The notes under the pieces were generated by a model that did no database searches, was not told where the DNA came from, and saw nothing but the letters and a program-made list of their open reading frames with translations. A stretch of DNA of 32,577 nt from M55B118 sp964501715 (GTDB lineage Bacteria; Bacillota_I; Bacilli_A; Izemoplasmatales; Izemoplasmataceae), in NCBI GenBank assembly GCA_964501715.1, contig CAZCTR010000014.1, positions 1 to 32,577 on the forward strand. Reading direction: 5' to 3'. Position numbers and translations under genes: made by a program. Within the stretch, counting starts at the first letter, position 1; each line of letters starts with the position of its first letter. Positions 14,153 through 21,750 of this stretch are shown piece by piece.

Positions 14153-15949
14153 TTAGGTTTGTGTGGGTTTGGTCTGATAAGCGACCGCCACGGTGCCGAT
14201 GCCTGCGTTCATCGCGACAATCGGCGAGATGCTCATGACATATTCGGGTTCCATGCCGAGCAACTCCGTGAAGGCTTTCTCGTAGGCGTCAGCTCTGTCC
14301 TTGGCGGCGGCATGCACGATCACGTATCGTTTTATGCCGTGTTGCTCATGCGCCTTGGAAACTTGGTCCATGATTTTCTTGGTGCTGCTTTTCAAGCTTA
14401 CGCCCTTGGAGAAGATCATGCCTTCGCCCTCGTCATCGATAGAGATGACGGGCTTGAGATTGGTCAGCTTTCCGATGATGCCGGTGACCTTGCCCACTCG
14501 CCCCGATCTTACCATATATTTGAGCGTTTGTACAGAAACGAGGATTTTCACATCGTCCCGTTTGGCCTTGATGGAGCGTTCTATGGTGTCCATGTCAGCA
14601 CCTGAAGCGATCATTTCCGCAGCATCCTTGACCAGCAGTCCCTGAGCCCCGGAATTCTGTTTGGAGTCGATCACGCGGATGTCCGTGGAACCGTCCTTGA
14701 CGGATTCGGCCGCTTTCTTGAAGACTCCATAAGTGCCGCTCATCTTCGAGGAGACGGTGACAGCGATGATCTTGCTGTAATGTGAAGACAGGAAGGAGAA
14801 GACGTTCTCCATGTGTTTCAGATTGGGTTGAGCACTGGTAGGATAGGTGTCGACTTCATCCATGACTTCATAAAAACGTTCTGCTGTGATGGTGAGCCGG
14901 TCATAATAGTTGGATCCTTCTATCATGAGGTTGAGCGGAAGCACATGAATCTGATGATCGTCAACGAAAGATTCCGGGATATCGGCGATGGAATCGGTCA
15001 AAAGCGCGATGTCATGCTTCCTGTTATGGATGATCTCATGTTGTTTGTACATGTCATCGACTTTCTGCTCGTCGATGTGGCCGTATTCGCGTAGGTCATG
15101 GAAGACATCCTGCGGGGTGTCGGTGTGGATGTGAAGGCGGACCCTTTTATCGTTTCCGGCGACGACAAGAGAATCTCCGTATTGCTGCATCACCTTGCGT
15201 ACGGCGCCGGCGTTCAGCTTGTTACCGCTGATCAAGGCTTCCGTGCAATACCTGTGGGGCTCCTGCGAGGCGTCTTCATGAGAGATTTCCAGTTTCTCCT
15301 CGGCTTTTTGGACAGGCAGGTCCTTTGTCTTGCCGGTCTGGATGAAATTGATGAAACCTTCAGTGAAATGAAGGAAGCCTTTGGCCCCTGCATCGACAAC
15401 CTTGTGGTCCTTGAGGACTTTGAGTGTTTCCGTGGTTCTCTGCAGTGATTGCTTGAGGATCTCATAAGCTTCGAGCAAAGCGTCGAGGAAGTCCTTCTTG
15501 ATGGACCTTTGCCGCTCGATGGCTTCGCTCCATTCACGCATGAGCGTGATCATGGTCCCTTCGACAGGGTTCGATATGGCCTCGTAGGCATAAGGCACCG
15601 CTTCTTGGATGGAACGCGCGTAATGCGAAAGGTCGACCGTATCCTCTTCTTTGAGGGTGGCGATCAGACCATTCAGATATTGTGCGAAGATGATGCCGGA
15701 ATTCCCCCGCGCACCAATCAAGGCAGCATCCGCGATGCTTTCAAGGGTTTTCTCCACATCATCCTCGAGGCGGCTCTCATTCAGGATGGTGTGCATCATG
15801 CTTGCGAGGTTGGTTCCCGTATCCCCGTCGATGACGGGGAAGACGTTGATGGCATTGAGTGCGTTCTTCTGGGCAACCACTTCTTTGGCTCCGGCCATGA
15901 AAGAGAAATAGAGCCTTTTATTGTCTAATACGTTGATTTGTGTGGACAT
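14153..15949 (-). CDS. DhaL (DAK2)-DegV fusion protein, putative single-chain fatty acid kinase
   Basis: 598 aa. Residues about 1-205 form a DhaL/DAK2 ATP-binding domain: NVFPVIDGDTGTNLASMM with the Mg-binding Asp residues, and ALIGARGNSGIIFAQ. Residues about 230-310 resemble the FakA middle domain (LHIHTDTPQDVFHDL). Residues about 315-598 are a full DegV/FakB lipid-binding domain: LLTDSIADIP, YPTSAQP, SSKMSGTYG, RVIDSKQNSGAQG and RSGRVGKVTG. In Firmicutes, FakA (kinase) and FakB (acyl carrier) are usually separate and phosphorylate exogenous fatty acids. Here the carrier domain takes the place of the FakA C-terminus. Such fusions exist in databases to my knowledge, but their activity is inferred. 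GGAGGT lies 6 bases before the ATG. Second gene of its operon. Confidence 0.88.
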   Translation of the reverse strand: MSTQINVLDNKRLYFSFMAGAKEVVAQKNALNAINVFPVIDGDTGTNLASMMHTILNESRLEDDVEKTLESIADAALIGARGNSGIIFAQYLNGLIATLKEEDTVDLSHYARSIQEAVPYAYEAISNPVEGTMITLMREWSEAIERQRSIKKDFLDALLEAYEILKQSLQRTTETLKVLKDHKVVDAGAKGFLHFTEGFINFIQTGKTKDLPVQKAEEKLEISHEDASQEPHRYCTEALISGNKLNAGAVRKVMQQYGDSLVVAGNDKRVRLHIHTDTPQDVFHDLREYGHIDEQKVDDMYKQHEIIHNRKHDIALLTDSIADIPESFVDDHQIHVLPLNLMIEGSNYYDRLTITAERFYEVMDEVDTYPTSAQPNLKHMENVFSFLSSHYSKIIAVTVSSKMSGTYGVFKKAAESVKDGSTDIRVIDSKQNSGAQGLLVKDAAEMIASGADMDTIERSIKAKRDDVKILVSVQTLKYMVRSGRVGKVTGIIGKLTNLKPVISIDDEGEGMIFSKGVSLKSSTKKIMDQVSKAHEQHGIKRYVIVHAAAKDRADAYEKAFTELLGMEPEYVMSISPIVAMNAGIGTVAVAYQTKPTQT

Positions 15950-15970
15950 ATGAATACCTCCGATGGTGTT

Positions 15971-16372
15971 CTAGGATAAGAGTGATAAAATTCCAAAGCT
16001 GATCGAAGCGGTGAGGGCCCCGAGGGCAGTACCCCATGCGAGATCGACGATGGTGATGAATAGCGGCCAATCCTTCATGGTGGCGAGATTCGTGAGGTCA
16101 TAGGTCGCATAGGCGATGAATCCGAAGAATCCGCCAAGAAGCAACGCCTTCATGAACGATCCGTCATGCCATGCCGGCCAGAGCACGAACGTGACCACTC
16201 CGGCGATGAAAATAAGATAGAAGATGATCGCAGCCGTCCAATTGACATTCGTTTTGAGTAGATGTCCAAGGTGCTCATTGTATAGGCGTCTTGCGATGAC
16301 ACCCAGCCAAAGCATGTCGACGGCGAAGAAGACGACCAAAGCAATCCCGTACATCTTCAAAAAAAGCAACAT
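15971..16372 (-). CDS. DUF2177 membrane protein
   Basis: A 133-aa protein with four predicted membrane helices. The N-terminal block VVFFAVDMLWLGVIARRLY (Asp and WLG motif), then NWTAAIIFYLIFIAGVVTFVLWPA and LLGGFFGFIAYATYDLTNLATMKDWP, matches DUF2177, a family of unknown function. I chose the ATG at 16372 because AAAGGA lies 9 bases upstream. An earlier ATG at 16399 has its only AGGA immediately adjacent. First gene of the operon with the DhaL-DegV fusion and DUF1295. Confidence 0.82.
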   Translation of the reverse strand: MLLFLKMYGIALVVFFAVDMLWLGVIARRLYNEHLGHLLKTNVNWTAAIIFYLIFIAGVVTFVLWPAWHDGSFMKALLLGGFFGFIAYATYDLTNLATMKDWPLFITIVDLAWGTALGALTASISFGILSLLS

Positions 16373-16653
16373 TGTAATCATTCCTTTATTTAAAATCATT
16401 CCTAGTATTAGGGTATTATGATATCACGATTTGTGCCGGATGATGAGTCAAATGCTCTATTTATAAAATTTTTTGCACTCCAGATTTAATTTGCCAGAAA
16501 CATGCCTGAAAATTGTCAAAGTGTCTTCTTATGGGGGACACACGGTAAAAATGCGCACATAGATTGAGTGACAAACCTTTTAGAGGGTGTTTTGTTGGTT
16601 TGTGGAAGAAACGGGACGTAAAATTGTGATAGCACAAAGAAAGGGGTTAAACC
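16373..16653. other. Divergent intergenic region between DUF2177 and the first OsmC-like gene
   Basis: 281 bases without a convincing ORF. It contains the palindrome TGATATCA near 16420 and a short inverted repeat GTGTC/GACAC near 16520-16543. A weak plus-strand promoter lies in front of the OsmC-like gene: TTGGTT at 16595-16600, 18 bases, TAAAAT at 16619-16624. No clear minus-strand promoter was found; the TTGACT near 16450 is too far from a -10. Confidence 0.4.
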
Positions 16654-17076
16654 ATCAAAAAACCAACAATCATACGCAGCGGCATCAACATAAACGGCCC
16701 AAGAGGTCATGTTTTGAACAATGAAGGATCATTGCGTCTCGAGCTTGCACCCCCTGTTGAGATGAGCGGACAAGTCACCAGGAAGACCAATTCCTTCGAA
16801 CTTGTCGCGTTCGCGTTCAGTGCCTGCATGGGTGGGGCGGTCGAGAAAGCCCTGATTCATCAGGATGTTCCCTATGACGACTTCTCCGTCCAAGTCACGA
16901 ACAATGTGTTCGAGGACCATAAACATGGAGGAAAGGTTTTCGCGTTTGATATCATCATCACGCTTGAAGGCGTGGACCCAACCGTAAAACATGCGGTGGT
17001 CGATCACGCCCACAAGCTCTGCCCGTTCTCCAAAGCCATCCGAGGCAATGTGGACACCACTGTGACCATCCGGTAA
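16654..17076 (+). CDS. OsmC/Ohr family peroxiredoxin-like protein, possible ATC start
   Basis: Predicted thiol peroxidase of the OsmC/Ohr family, which reduces organic hydroperoxides. It has both family cysteines, in FAFSACMGGAVEKAL and HKLCPFSKAIRGN. The N-terminal Arg (NGPRGHV) and the Glu before the first Cys (SFELVAF) are kept. The frame reads upstream of the first usable codon (TTG 16714, with AGAGG 7 bases before it). The upstream residues (KKPTIIRSGININGPRGHV) align with the N-terminus of the paralogue at 17273 (PKILTRSALSKGGRDGRIQ). AAAGGGG (16640-16646) sits 7 bases before an ATC at 16654, where the ATG is expected. From there the protein is 140 aa, against 139 aa for the paralogue. 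A non-standard start, a sequencing error or a start-codon mutation are all possible. Confidence 0.75.
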   Translation: MKKPTIIRSGININGPRGHVLNNEGSLRLELAPPVEMSGQVTRKTNSFELVAFAFSACMGGAVEKALIHQDVPYDDFSVQVTNNVFEDHKHGGKVFAFDIIITLEGVDPTVKHAVVDHAHKLCPFSKAIRGNVDTTVTIR

Positions 17077-17133
17077 TATCGGTATGAAAGATCGGTCTTG
17101 ATTATCCTTTATGGAATAAGAAGAGGAAAGAGT

Positions 17134-17232
17134 ATGAAAATAAGGGCGGAAAGAGACAGCCTAACCTATCGCAAAAGGCAGATTCACAAAGCGTTTGATT
17201 TGTACACGGCACATAACCATTGTACTATATAG
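17134..17232 (+). CDS. Possible 32-aa small ORF
   Basis: ATG at 17134, preceded by GAGGAAAG, starts a basic 32-residue peptide MKIRAERDSLTYRKRQIHKA and onwards to TAG at 17232. It has no recognisable domain and overlaps the promoter of the next gene, so it may be chance. Confidence 0.2.
   Translation: MKIRAERDSLTYRKRQIHKAFDLYTAHNHCTI
17200..17228 (+). promoter_or_regulatory. Possible promoter of the second Ohr gene
   Basis: TTGTAC at 17200-17205, 17 bases, TACTAT at 17223-17228; 44 bases before the ATG. Confidence 0.4.
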
Positions 17233-17272
17233 TTGCATAGGCGAAACATATTAAATGAAAGGATCGTGAATC

Positions 17273-17692
17273 ATGCCTAAAATCTTGACCCGCTCAGCCC
17301 TGAGTAAAGGAGGGCGCGATGGCAGAATCCAATCCCGGCAAGGCAAGCTTGATCTTCAGATGGCTAAACCCAAAGAACTCGGGGGAGAAGACAATGAAGA
17401 GACCAATCCCGAAGAGATTTTCGCGGCAGGCTACAGCGCTTGTTTCGCGAGTTCCCTTGAATATATGCTTACAAATGAGGAAGTCTCCTACGCATCCATA
17501 GAAGTCGAAGCAGAGGTGCATCTGGTCACGGACTCAAATGATGGAGGCTTCAAATTTGACATCGACCTCCATGTGACCCTTGAGGGCCCCGATGAGAACA
17601 CAAGCGCGAAACTCATCGATCAGGCATACGCCTTCTGTCCGTATTCCAAAGCCATCACCAACAATGTCGAAGTGCGGATTCACCGTACATAA
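17273..17692 (+). CDS. Organic hydroperoxide resistance protein (Ohr/OsmC family)
   Basis: A 139-aa cytoplasmic thiol peroxidase. The Ohr pattern is complete: GRDGRIQSRQGKLDLQM with the active-site Arg near residue 15, NPEEIFAAGYSACFASSLE with the Glu and peroxidatic Cys near residue 60, and AYAFCPYSKAITNN with the resolving Cys near residue 122. AAAGGA lies 9 bases before the ATG, and a strong terminator follows. Its paralogue lies 196 bases upstream in the same direction, and the two probably arose by duplication. No OhrR-type MarR regulator is adjacent. Confidence 0.9.
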   Translation: MPKILTRSALSKGGRDGRIQSRQGKLDLQMAKPKELGGEDNEETNPEEIFAAGYSACFASSLEYMLTNEEVSYASIEVEAEVHLVTDSNDGGFKFDIDLHVTLEGPDENTSAKLIDQAYAFCPYSKAITNNVEVRIHRT

Positions 17693-17708
17693 TGTCCAAA
17701 GCATTCGA

Positions 17709-17735
17709 AGCCCGGTCGATTTTCCGGGCTTTTTT
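17709..17735 (+). terminator. Rho-independent terminator after the Ohr gene
   Basis: Perfect 7-bp stem AGCCCGG/CCGGGCT with an 8-base loop and six T. Confidence 0.9.
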
Positions 17736-17809
17736 AGTTTTATGAACAGAATTCGTGTTTGTTGTATTTCCGATAAGTCATTCACACTTATCGTTCTAAT
17801 AAAAAGACG

Positions 17810-17867
17810 ATGAACATTTGTTCAACTGTTTCACCATATTTTAAATATGGTCATTATGTGATACTAT
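17810..17867 (+). promoter_or_regulatory. Operator and promoter of the 254-aa membrane protein gene
   Basis: TGAACATTTGTTCA (17810-17823) matches the ula operators at 13 of 14 positions. Exactly 15 bases later comes the -35 TTTTAA (17839-17844), 17 bases, then the extended -10 TGA-TACTAT (TACTAT at 17862-17867). A second perfect inverted repeat, ACCATATTTTAAATATGGT (17833-17851), covers the -35. Confidence 0.65.
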
Positions 17868-17900
17868 TTACATGACAATACAAACATAAGAGGTGTTAAC

Positions 17901-18665
17901 ATGTTTTGGGACTATCTGCGCGCCCGTCTGTCTTTAGTCATAGGATTCATGGTAGGGGTGCTCGTCTTCATTCTGCTTTTGCTCTACAGCGACAACTTTT
18001 GGGTACTCATCGGATTCCTTCCGCTTTATACCATTCTACTCAGGTCCTTTGTCAAAAGGGTATCGATCAAGACCATGCACGACCTCGAAAGGTCTCTTTA
18101 CAAAGAACTGAAGGTCTTGGACTATGCGTCCAAGTATGAATACCTCGCACACAACGGCGTCAAATTCGATGAACGTTGGACCGTCACGAAATACCATAAC
18201 GCGATTCTTGGAAACATATTTCTCGGCAAAACAAAAAAGGCCCGGAACCTGATTGAATTCCTAGAAGATTCTTATGGAGATTTCTATGGTCGCAACGCGG
18301 TATTCAAATACATGTTCGAGGTGCTGAAAACCCTTCATGCGATGTTCTTTGAAACCCCGCACGAGTTCAACACACGCAAAAAAACCATGCTTAAAACATT
18401 CGAAAGCCTCCCGGAAAATGTACGAAAGCAAATCAAGGCCAATGAGGAGAGCTTTCACAACTGGATTCAGTGGATCGACAAGCACATTGTCTCCAAAAGT
18501 TCAGACAAGGTGGACAATCTCTTGAAAACCGTAAGGGAGATGCCTAAATTGAACGCCGCAGGCGCATACTTCCTCCTCAAGAAGAAAGACCCTGCGCTCA
18601 AGGATGAAAAGCTGGACGGTTATCTGCAGAACGCTTTCATTGCCGACGAAACTTTGAATGACTGA
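17901..18665 (+). CDS. Hypothetical membrane-anchored protein, probable ula regulon member
   Basis: A 254-aa protein of no family I recognise. Two hydrophobic helices at about residues 9-29 and 32-47 form an N-terminal hairpin. It is followed by a basic, largely helical cytoplasmic domain of about 200 residues (VKRVSIKTMHDLERSLYKEL, later KTVREMPKLNAAGAYFLLKK). No catalytic motif stands out. AAGAGGTG precedes the ATG. The promoter carries the same operator, at the same distance, as the ulaA and ulaC promoters. That suggests expression together with ascorbate uptake even though a terminator separates it from ulaA. Confidence 0.8.
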   Translation: MFWDYLRARLSLVIGFMVGVLVFILLLLYSDNFWVLIGFLPLYTILLRSFVKRVSIKTMHDLERSLYKELKVLDYASKYEYLAHNGVKFDERWTVTKYHNAILGNIFLGKTKKARNLIEFLEDSYGDFYGRNAVFKYMFEVLKTLHAMFFETPHEFNTRKKTMLKTFESLPENVRKQIKANEESFHNWIQWIDKHIVSKSSDKVDNLLKTVREMPKLNAAGAYFLLKKKDPALKDEKLDGYLQNAFIADETLND

Positions 18666-18714
18666 AAAATTGTGCACTACATCTTTTTGTGTCCCATCAC
18701 ACGCATAGAAACCG

Positions 18715-18761
18715 AAAACGCTTCAAAAGACTATGATTGAGTTTTTTTGAGCGTTTTTTTT
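18715..18761 (+). terminator. Rho-independent terminator
   Basis: Imperfect stem of AACGCTTCAAAA with TTTTGAGCGTT (one bulge), followed by a long T run. Confidence 0.75.
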
Positions 18762-18783
18762 ATCTGTTTTACACGACGTAAAT

Positions 18784-18842
18784 TGAACATATGTGCATAA
18801 ATAATAAATTGTTTTACATTTTATTATCGGGGTTGCTATACT
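18784..18842 (+). promoter_or_regulatory. Operator and promoter of ulaA
   Basis: TGAACATATGTGCA (18784-18797, 13 of 14 to the perfect palindrome), 15 bases, -35 TTTACA (18813-18818), 18 bases ending in TGC, -10 TATACT (18837-18842). The operator is centred about 58 bases before the predicted start, a position typical of activation or of long-range repression. Confidence 0.75.
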
Positions 18843-18891
18843 GAATTTGTGAAAAACGGTTACATAAAAAAATAATTATGGAGGTTATCGC

Positions 18892-20328
18892 ATGGAAACA
18901 TTCAGCAACATTGTCTTTGATTTCTTTGACAAGTTCTTAGGACAGGCGCCACTTCTCCTCGGAACCGTAGTGCTACTCGGTTATCTGTTACTCAGAAAGC
19001 CGTGGTATGACGCAGTCGCAGGATTCATCAAAACCTATGTAGGGTTCAGGATTCTGCAGGTAGGTACCGGCGGATTGGTGGGAACCTTCAGACCGATTAT
19101 CGATGCCATCTATGATCGTTTTGAAGTTTCCGCATCATTGATCGGCCCATATTACGGGCAGACATCCGGTGAGAACGTACTTGAGAACTTCGGAAGTTTG
19201 CAGTTTGTCGCGTATGTGATGTTGATTGCATTCATCTTCAACATCATACTTGTCGCACTCAAGAAACACACGAAGATCCGTACCCTGTTCCTTACCGGTC
19301 ACATCATGTATCAGCAATCCGTTGTGCTTCTTTGGGCCCTTTTCTGGGTCATTGACGGAGGCCAAGGGGAAGTCGGTTGGTTCTTGATGCTCGTCACCGG
19401 TGTGCTTGTCGGTACTTATTGGTCAGTTGCATCCAACCTCGTGGTTGAAGCAACCAACGACGTTACTGACGGTGCCGGGTTCTCAATCGGTCACCAGCAG
19501 ATGTTCGGAGCATGGCTTGCTTACAAGGTCGCAGCCAAAATCGGAGACAGGAAGAAAGACGTCAACGACATGGAACTTCCAGGCTGGCTTTCAGTATTGA
19601 ACGACAACGTCGTCGCCAATGTTGTCATCATGACGCTTTTCATCGGTACTTTGATGGTCATCATCGGTCCTGGCAGTTTCGAATACGATGAAGGCAGTTA
19701 TTACTGGGGCACCTACATTTTCGAGACCACTTCATTGTTCGCGGTCTACATCACGATCATCATCACAGGTGTCCGCATGTTCGTCGCGGAACTTACCAAC
19801 TCCTTCCAAGGCATCTCGGACAAGCTCCTTCCAGGTTCCGTTCCGGCGGTCGACTGCGCAGTCACATTCGGTTTCTCACCGAACGCTCCCGCATGGGGCT
19901 TCATGTTCGGTTTTGCCGGTCAACTGCTTGCCATCGGCGCACTCATCCTCTTCAATTCGCCGATCCTCATCATCGCAGGGTTCATACCGCTGTTCTTTGA
20001 CAATGGTACTCTGGCCGTATTCGCCAACAAGGCGGGCGGACGTCTCGCCGCCGCTGTCATTCCGTTCTTCGCAGGTCTTTTGCAAGTATTCGGTTCAGCG
20101 CTCGTGCTCAATCTGTTGATTGACGCCGAGGGAGTCATCGGCTATATGGGCATGTTCGACTGGGCCACAGTGTTCAGTGGAGCCACGCTTTTAGCCAGTG
20201 TGTTCGGCATCATCATCCCGATCTTAATGATTCCGTTGCTGCTTGTCATCCCTCAGCTTCAATACAGACGACATAAAGAGAACTATTACACCACAATGAT
20301 GGACGAAACAGTAAGAGACGAAGAGTAA
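18892..20328 (+). CDS. ulaA: PTS ascorbate-specific IIC permease UlaA (SgaT)
   Basis: A 478-aa integral membrane channel of the phosphotransferase system that imports L-ascorbate and presents it for phosphorylation to L-ascorbate 6-phosphate. It has about 11-12 hydrophobic segments. The sequence fits the SgaT/UlaA family throughout, including RPIIDAIYDRF, TGHIMYQQSVV, the FSIGHQQMFGAW region and FGFSPNAPAWGFMFGF. The length is close to E. coli UlaA (about 465). GGAGGT precedes the ATG. A GC-rich hairpin lies between it and the HAD gene. Confidence 0.93.
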   Translation: METFSNIVFDFFDKFLGQAPLLLGTVVLLGYLLLRKPWYDAVAGFIKTYVGFRILQVGTGGLVGTFRPIIDAIYDRFEVSASLIGPYYGQTSGENVLENFGSLQFVAYVMLIAFIFNIILVALKKHTKIRTLFLTGHIMYQQSVVLLWALFWVIDGGQGEVGWFLMLVTGVLVGTYWSVASNLVVEATNDVTDGAGFSIGHQQMFGAWLAYKVAAKIGDRKKDVNDMELPGWLSVLNDNVVANVVIMTLFIGTLMVIIGPGSFEYDEGSYYWGTYIFETTSLFAVYITIIITGVRMFVAELTNSFQGISDKLLPGSVPAVDCAVTFGFSPNAPAWGFMFGFAGQLLAIGALILFNSPILIIAGFIPLFFDNGTLAVFANKAGGRLAAAVIPFFAGLLQVFGSALVLNLLIDAEGVIGYMGMFDWATVFSGATLLASVFGIIIPILMIPLLLVIPQLQYRRHKENYYTTMMDETVRDEE

Positions 20329-20344
20329 ACGAAAAAAATGTGAT

Positions 20345-20371
20345 GGCATCCCGGTCTCTGACCGGGGTGCC
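20345..20371 (+). terminator. Hairpin between ulaA and the HAD gene (partial terminator or attenuator)
   Basis: An 11-bp GC-rich stem (20345-20355 with 20361-20371, one mismatch or wobble) with a 5-base loop. It is followed by only TTACTAATTT, so read-through to the next gene is likely. Confidence 0.5.
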
Positions 20372-20393
20372 TTACTAATTTCAGGAGATCATT

Positions 20394-21212
20394 ATGATAG
20401 AAAGCGTAGTCATGGACCTAGACGGAACCTTATTGAATGACAAGATGGAGGTCAGCGAGGGGAACAAGGAGGCATTGCGTAGACTTGATGCGCTCAACAT
20501 TCCCTATTTCATCGCCACGGGAAGACCTGAACAGCTGGTCAAACCGGTGGTCAGCGCCCTGGATTACAAACGTCCCTTGATCATGTACAACGGCAGCGTC
20601 ATCGGACATCCTTTCGAGGAAAGGCGCCTCTACAGCGAACCCATACCGAATCGTGACATCAAAGACATTGTCGGACATTGCGAAAAGCGGGACATGATCG
20701 TGATGCTTTATACCAAGGATGCCATATACTCAGACCCCAACTACCGGGTGGACTTCTTCAAGGAAAGAAACACCGCCTTGAATGATCGGGACAAAGCCGT
20801 ATTCAAGACGATGGACGCCTTTGATTACGCCTATGAAGTCAACAAGATCCTGATCATTGAACCCGACTCCCAGAAGCGGGACACATTCATCCGTCATTTC
20901 AGCGAAGACTCCGAACTCCAAAAGAACCTGCGGCTTGTGAGAAGTCAACCCTCCTTCCTGGATATCAACCCCAAAACCACTTCGAAGGGAAAGGCGATTG
21001 ACAGACTGCATGCCCACTACGGTCTCGACCCGAAACGTTGTCTCGCGATCGGCGATCAGGAGAACGACATAAGCATGAAAGATCACGCCGGTGTGTTCGT
21101 CTCCATGGAGAATGCAACCGATGAAGTCAAGAAGATGGCCGATTTTGTCACAGGGTCAAATTCGGATGACGGCGTATATACCGCTTTGAAACACTACATC
21201 CCCAATTTGTGA
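20394..21212 (+). CDS. HAD superfamily phosphatase (Cof-type)
   Basis: A 272-aa cytoplasmic Cof-type (class IIB) HAD hydrolase, probably a sugar-phosphate phosphatase. Motif I is VMDLDGTLLN with the two catalytic Asp, motif II TGR, the Lys block is SKGKAIDRL, and motif IV is IGDQENDISM; the cap domain lies between (about residues 85-190). AGGAGAT precedes the ATG. It lies between ulaA and ulaC, so it may remove phosphorylated intermediates of the ascorbate pathway. The exact substrate cannot be read from sequence. Confidence 0.88.
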   Translation: MIESVVMDLDGTLLNDKMEVSEGNKEALRRLDALNIPYFIATGRPEQLVKPVVSALDYKRPLIMYNGSVIGHPFEERRLYSEPIPNRDIKDIVGHCEKRDMIVMLYTKDAIYSDPNYRVDFFKERNTALNDRDKAVFKTMDAFDYAYEVNKILIIEPDSQKRDTFIRHFSEDSELQKNLRLVRSQPSFLDINPKTTSKGKAIDRLHAHYGLDPKRCLAIGDQENDISMKDHAGVFVSMENATDEVKKMADFVTGSNSDDGVYTALKHYIPNL

Positions 21213-21267
21213 ACATATGTTCAATATTTAATATAATATTTACAAATGTAAATGTAAGGGCTATACT
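21210..21267 (+). promoter_or_regulatory. Operator and promoter of the ulaC operon
   Basis: Perfect palindrome TGAACATATGTTCA (21210-21223), overlapping the stop of the HAD gene, 15 bases, -35 TTTACA (21239-21244), 17 bases, -10 TATACT (21262-21267). This is the same layout as the ulaA promoter. Confidence 0.78.
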
Positions 21268-21287
21268 GAAGATGAAGAGGTGATTGA

Positions 21288-21737
21288 ATGATAAAAGGAT
21301 TTGAACTTGATGCTTCTCTTGTGACATTCCATGAATGTTTCGATTCATGGGAGAACGCAATCAAGGCTGCGGCTAAGCCGCTTAAAGAACAAGGATATCT
21401 TACGGATGACTATGTTGAGGCCATGATCAATTCCGTGCATACCCATGGACCCTACATCGTCATCGCACCCAATATCGCGATGCCACACGCCAGACCCGAG
21501 GACGGCGCTAACAAAGTCGGGTTCTCCGTCACCATTGTGAAGGAGCCTGTCAAATTCAGCGACGACCCTTCCCACCACGCCCAGCTGCTTGTGAGTCTCA
21601 GCTGCGTGGATTCGGACACGCATCTGCAGATGATGCAGGCGCTTGTCGATGTGCTTGGCGATCCGGACAAAGTGGATGCTCTAGTGGCAGCGGAAAAAGC
21701 GGAACAAGTAGTCGACATATTCAACACAAATACATAA
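21288..21737 (+). CDS. ulaC: PTS ascorbate-specific IIA component UlaC
   Basis: A 149-aa cytoplasmic phospho-carrier of the mannitol/fructose-type IIA fold. IAPNIAMPHARPEDGANKVGF contains the phosphorylated His (MPHARP). It takes phosphate from HPr and passes it to UlaB. GAGGTGAT precedes the ATG. It starts an operon with ulaG, ulaB, ulaD, ulaE, ulaF and the regulator gene. Confidence 0.92.
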   Translation: MIKGFELDASLVTFHECFDSWENAIKAAAKPLKEQGYLTDDYVEAMINSVHTHGPYIVIAPNIAMPHARPEDGANKVGFSVTIVKEPVKFSDDPSHHAQLLVSLSCVDSDTHLQMMQALVDVLGDPDKVDALVAAEKAEQVVDIFNTNT

Positions 21738-21750
21738 GGAGGCATTTCAA

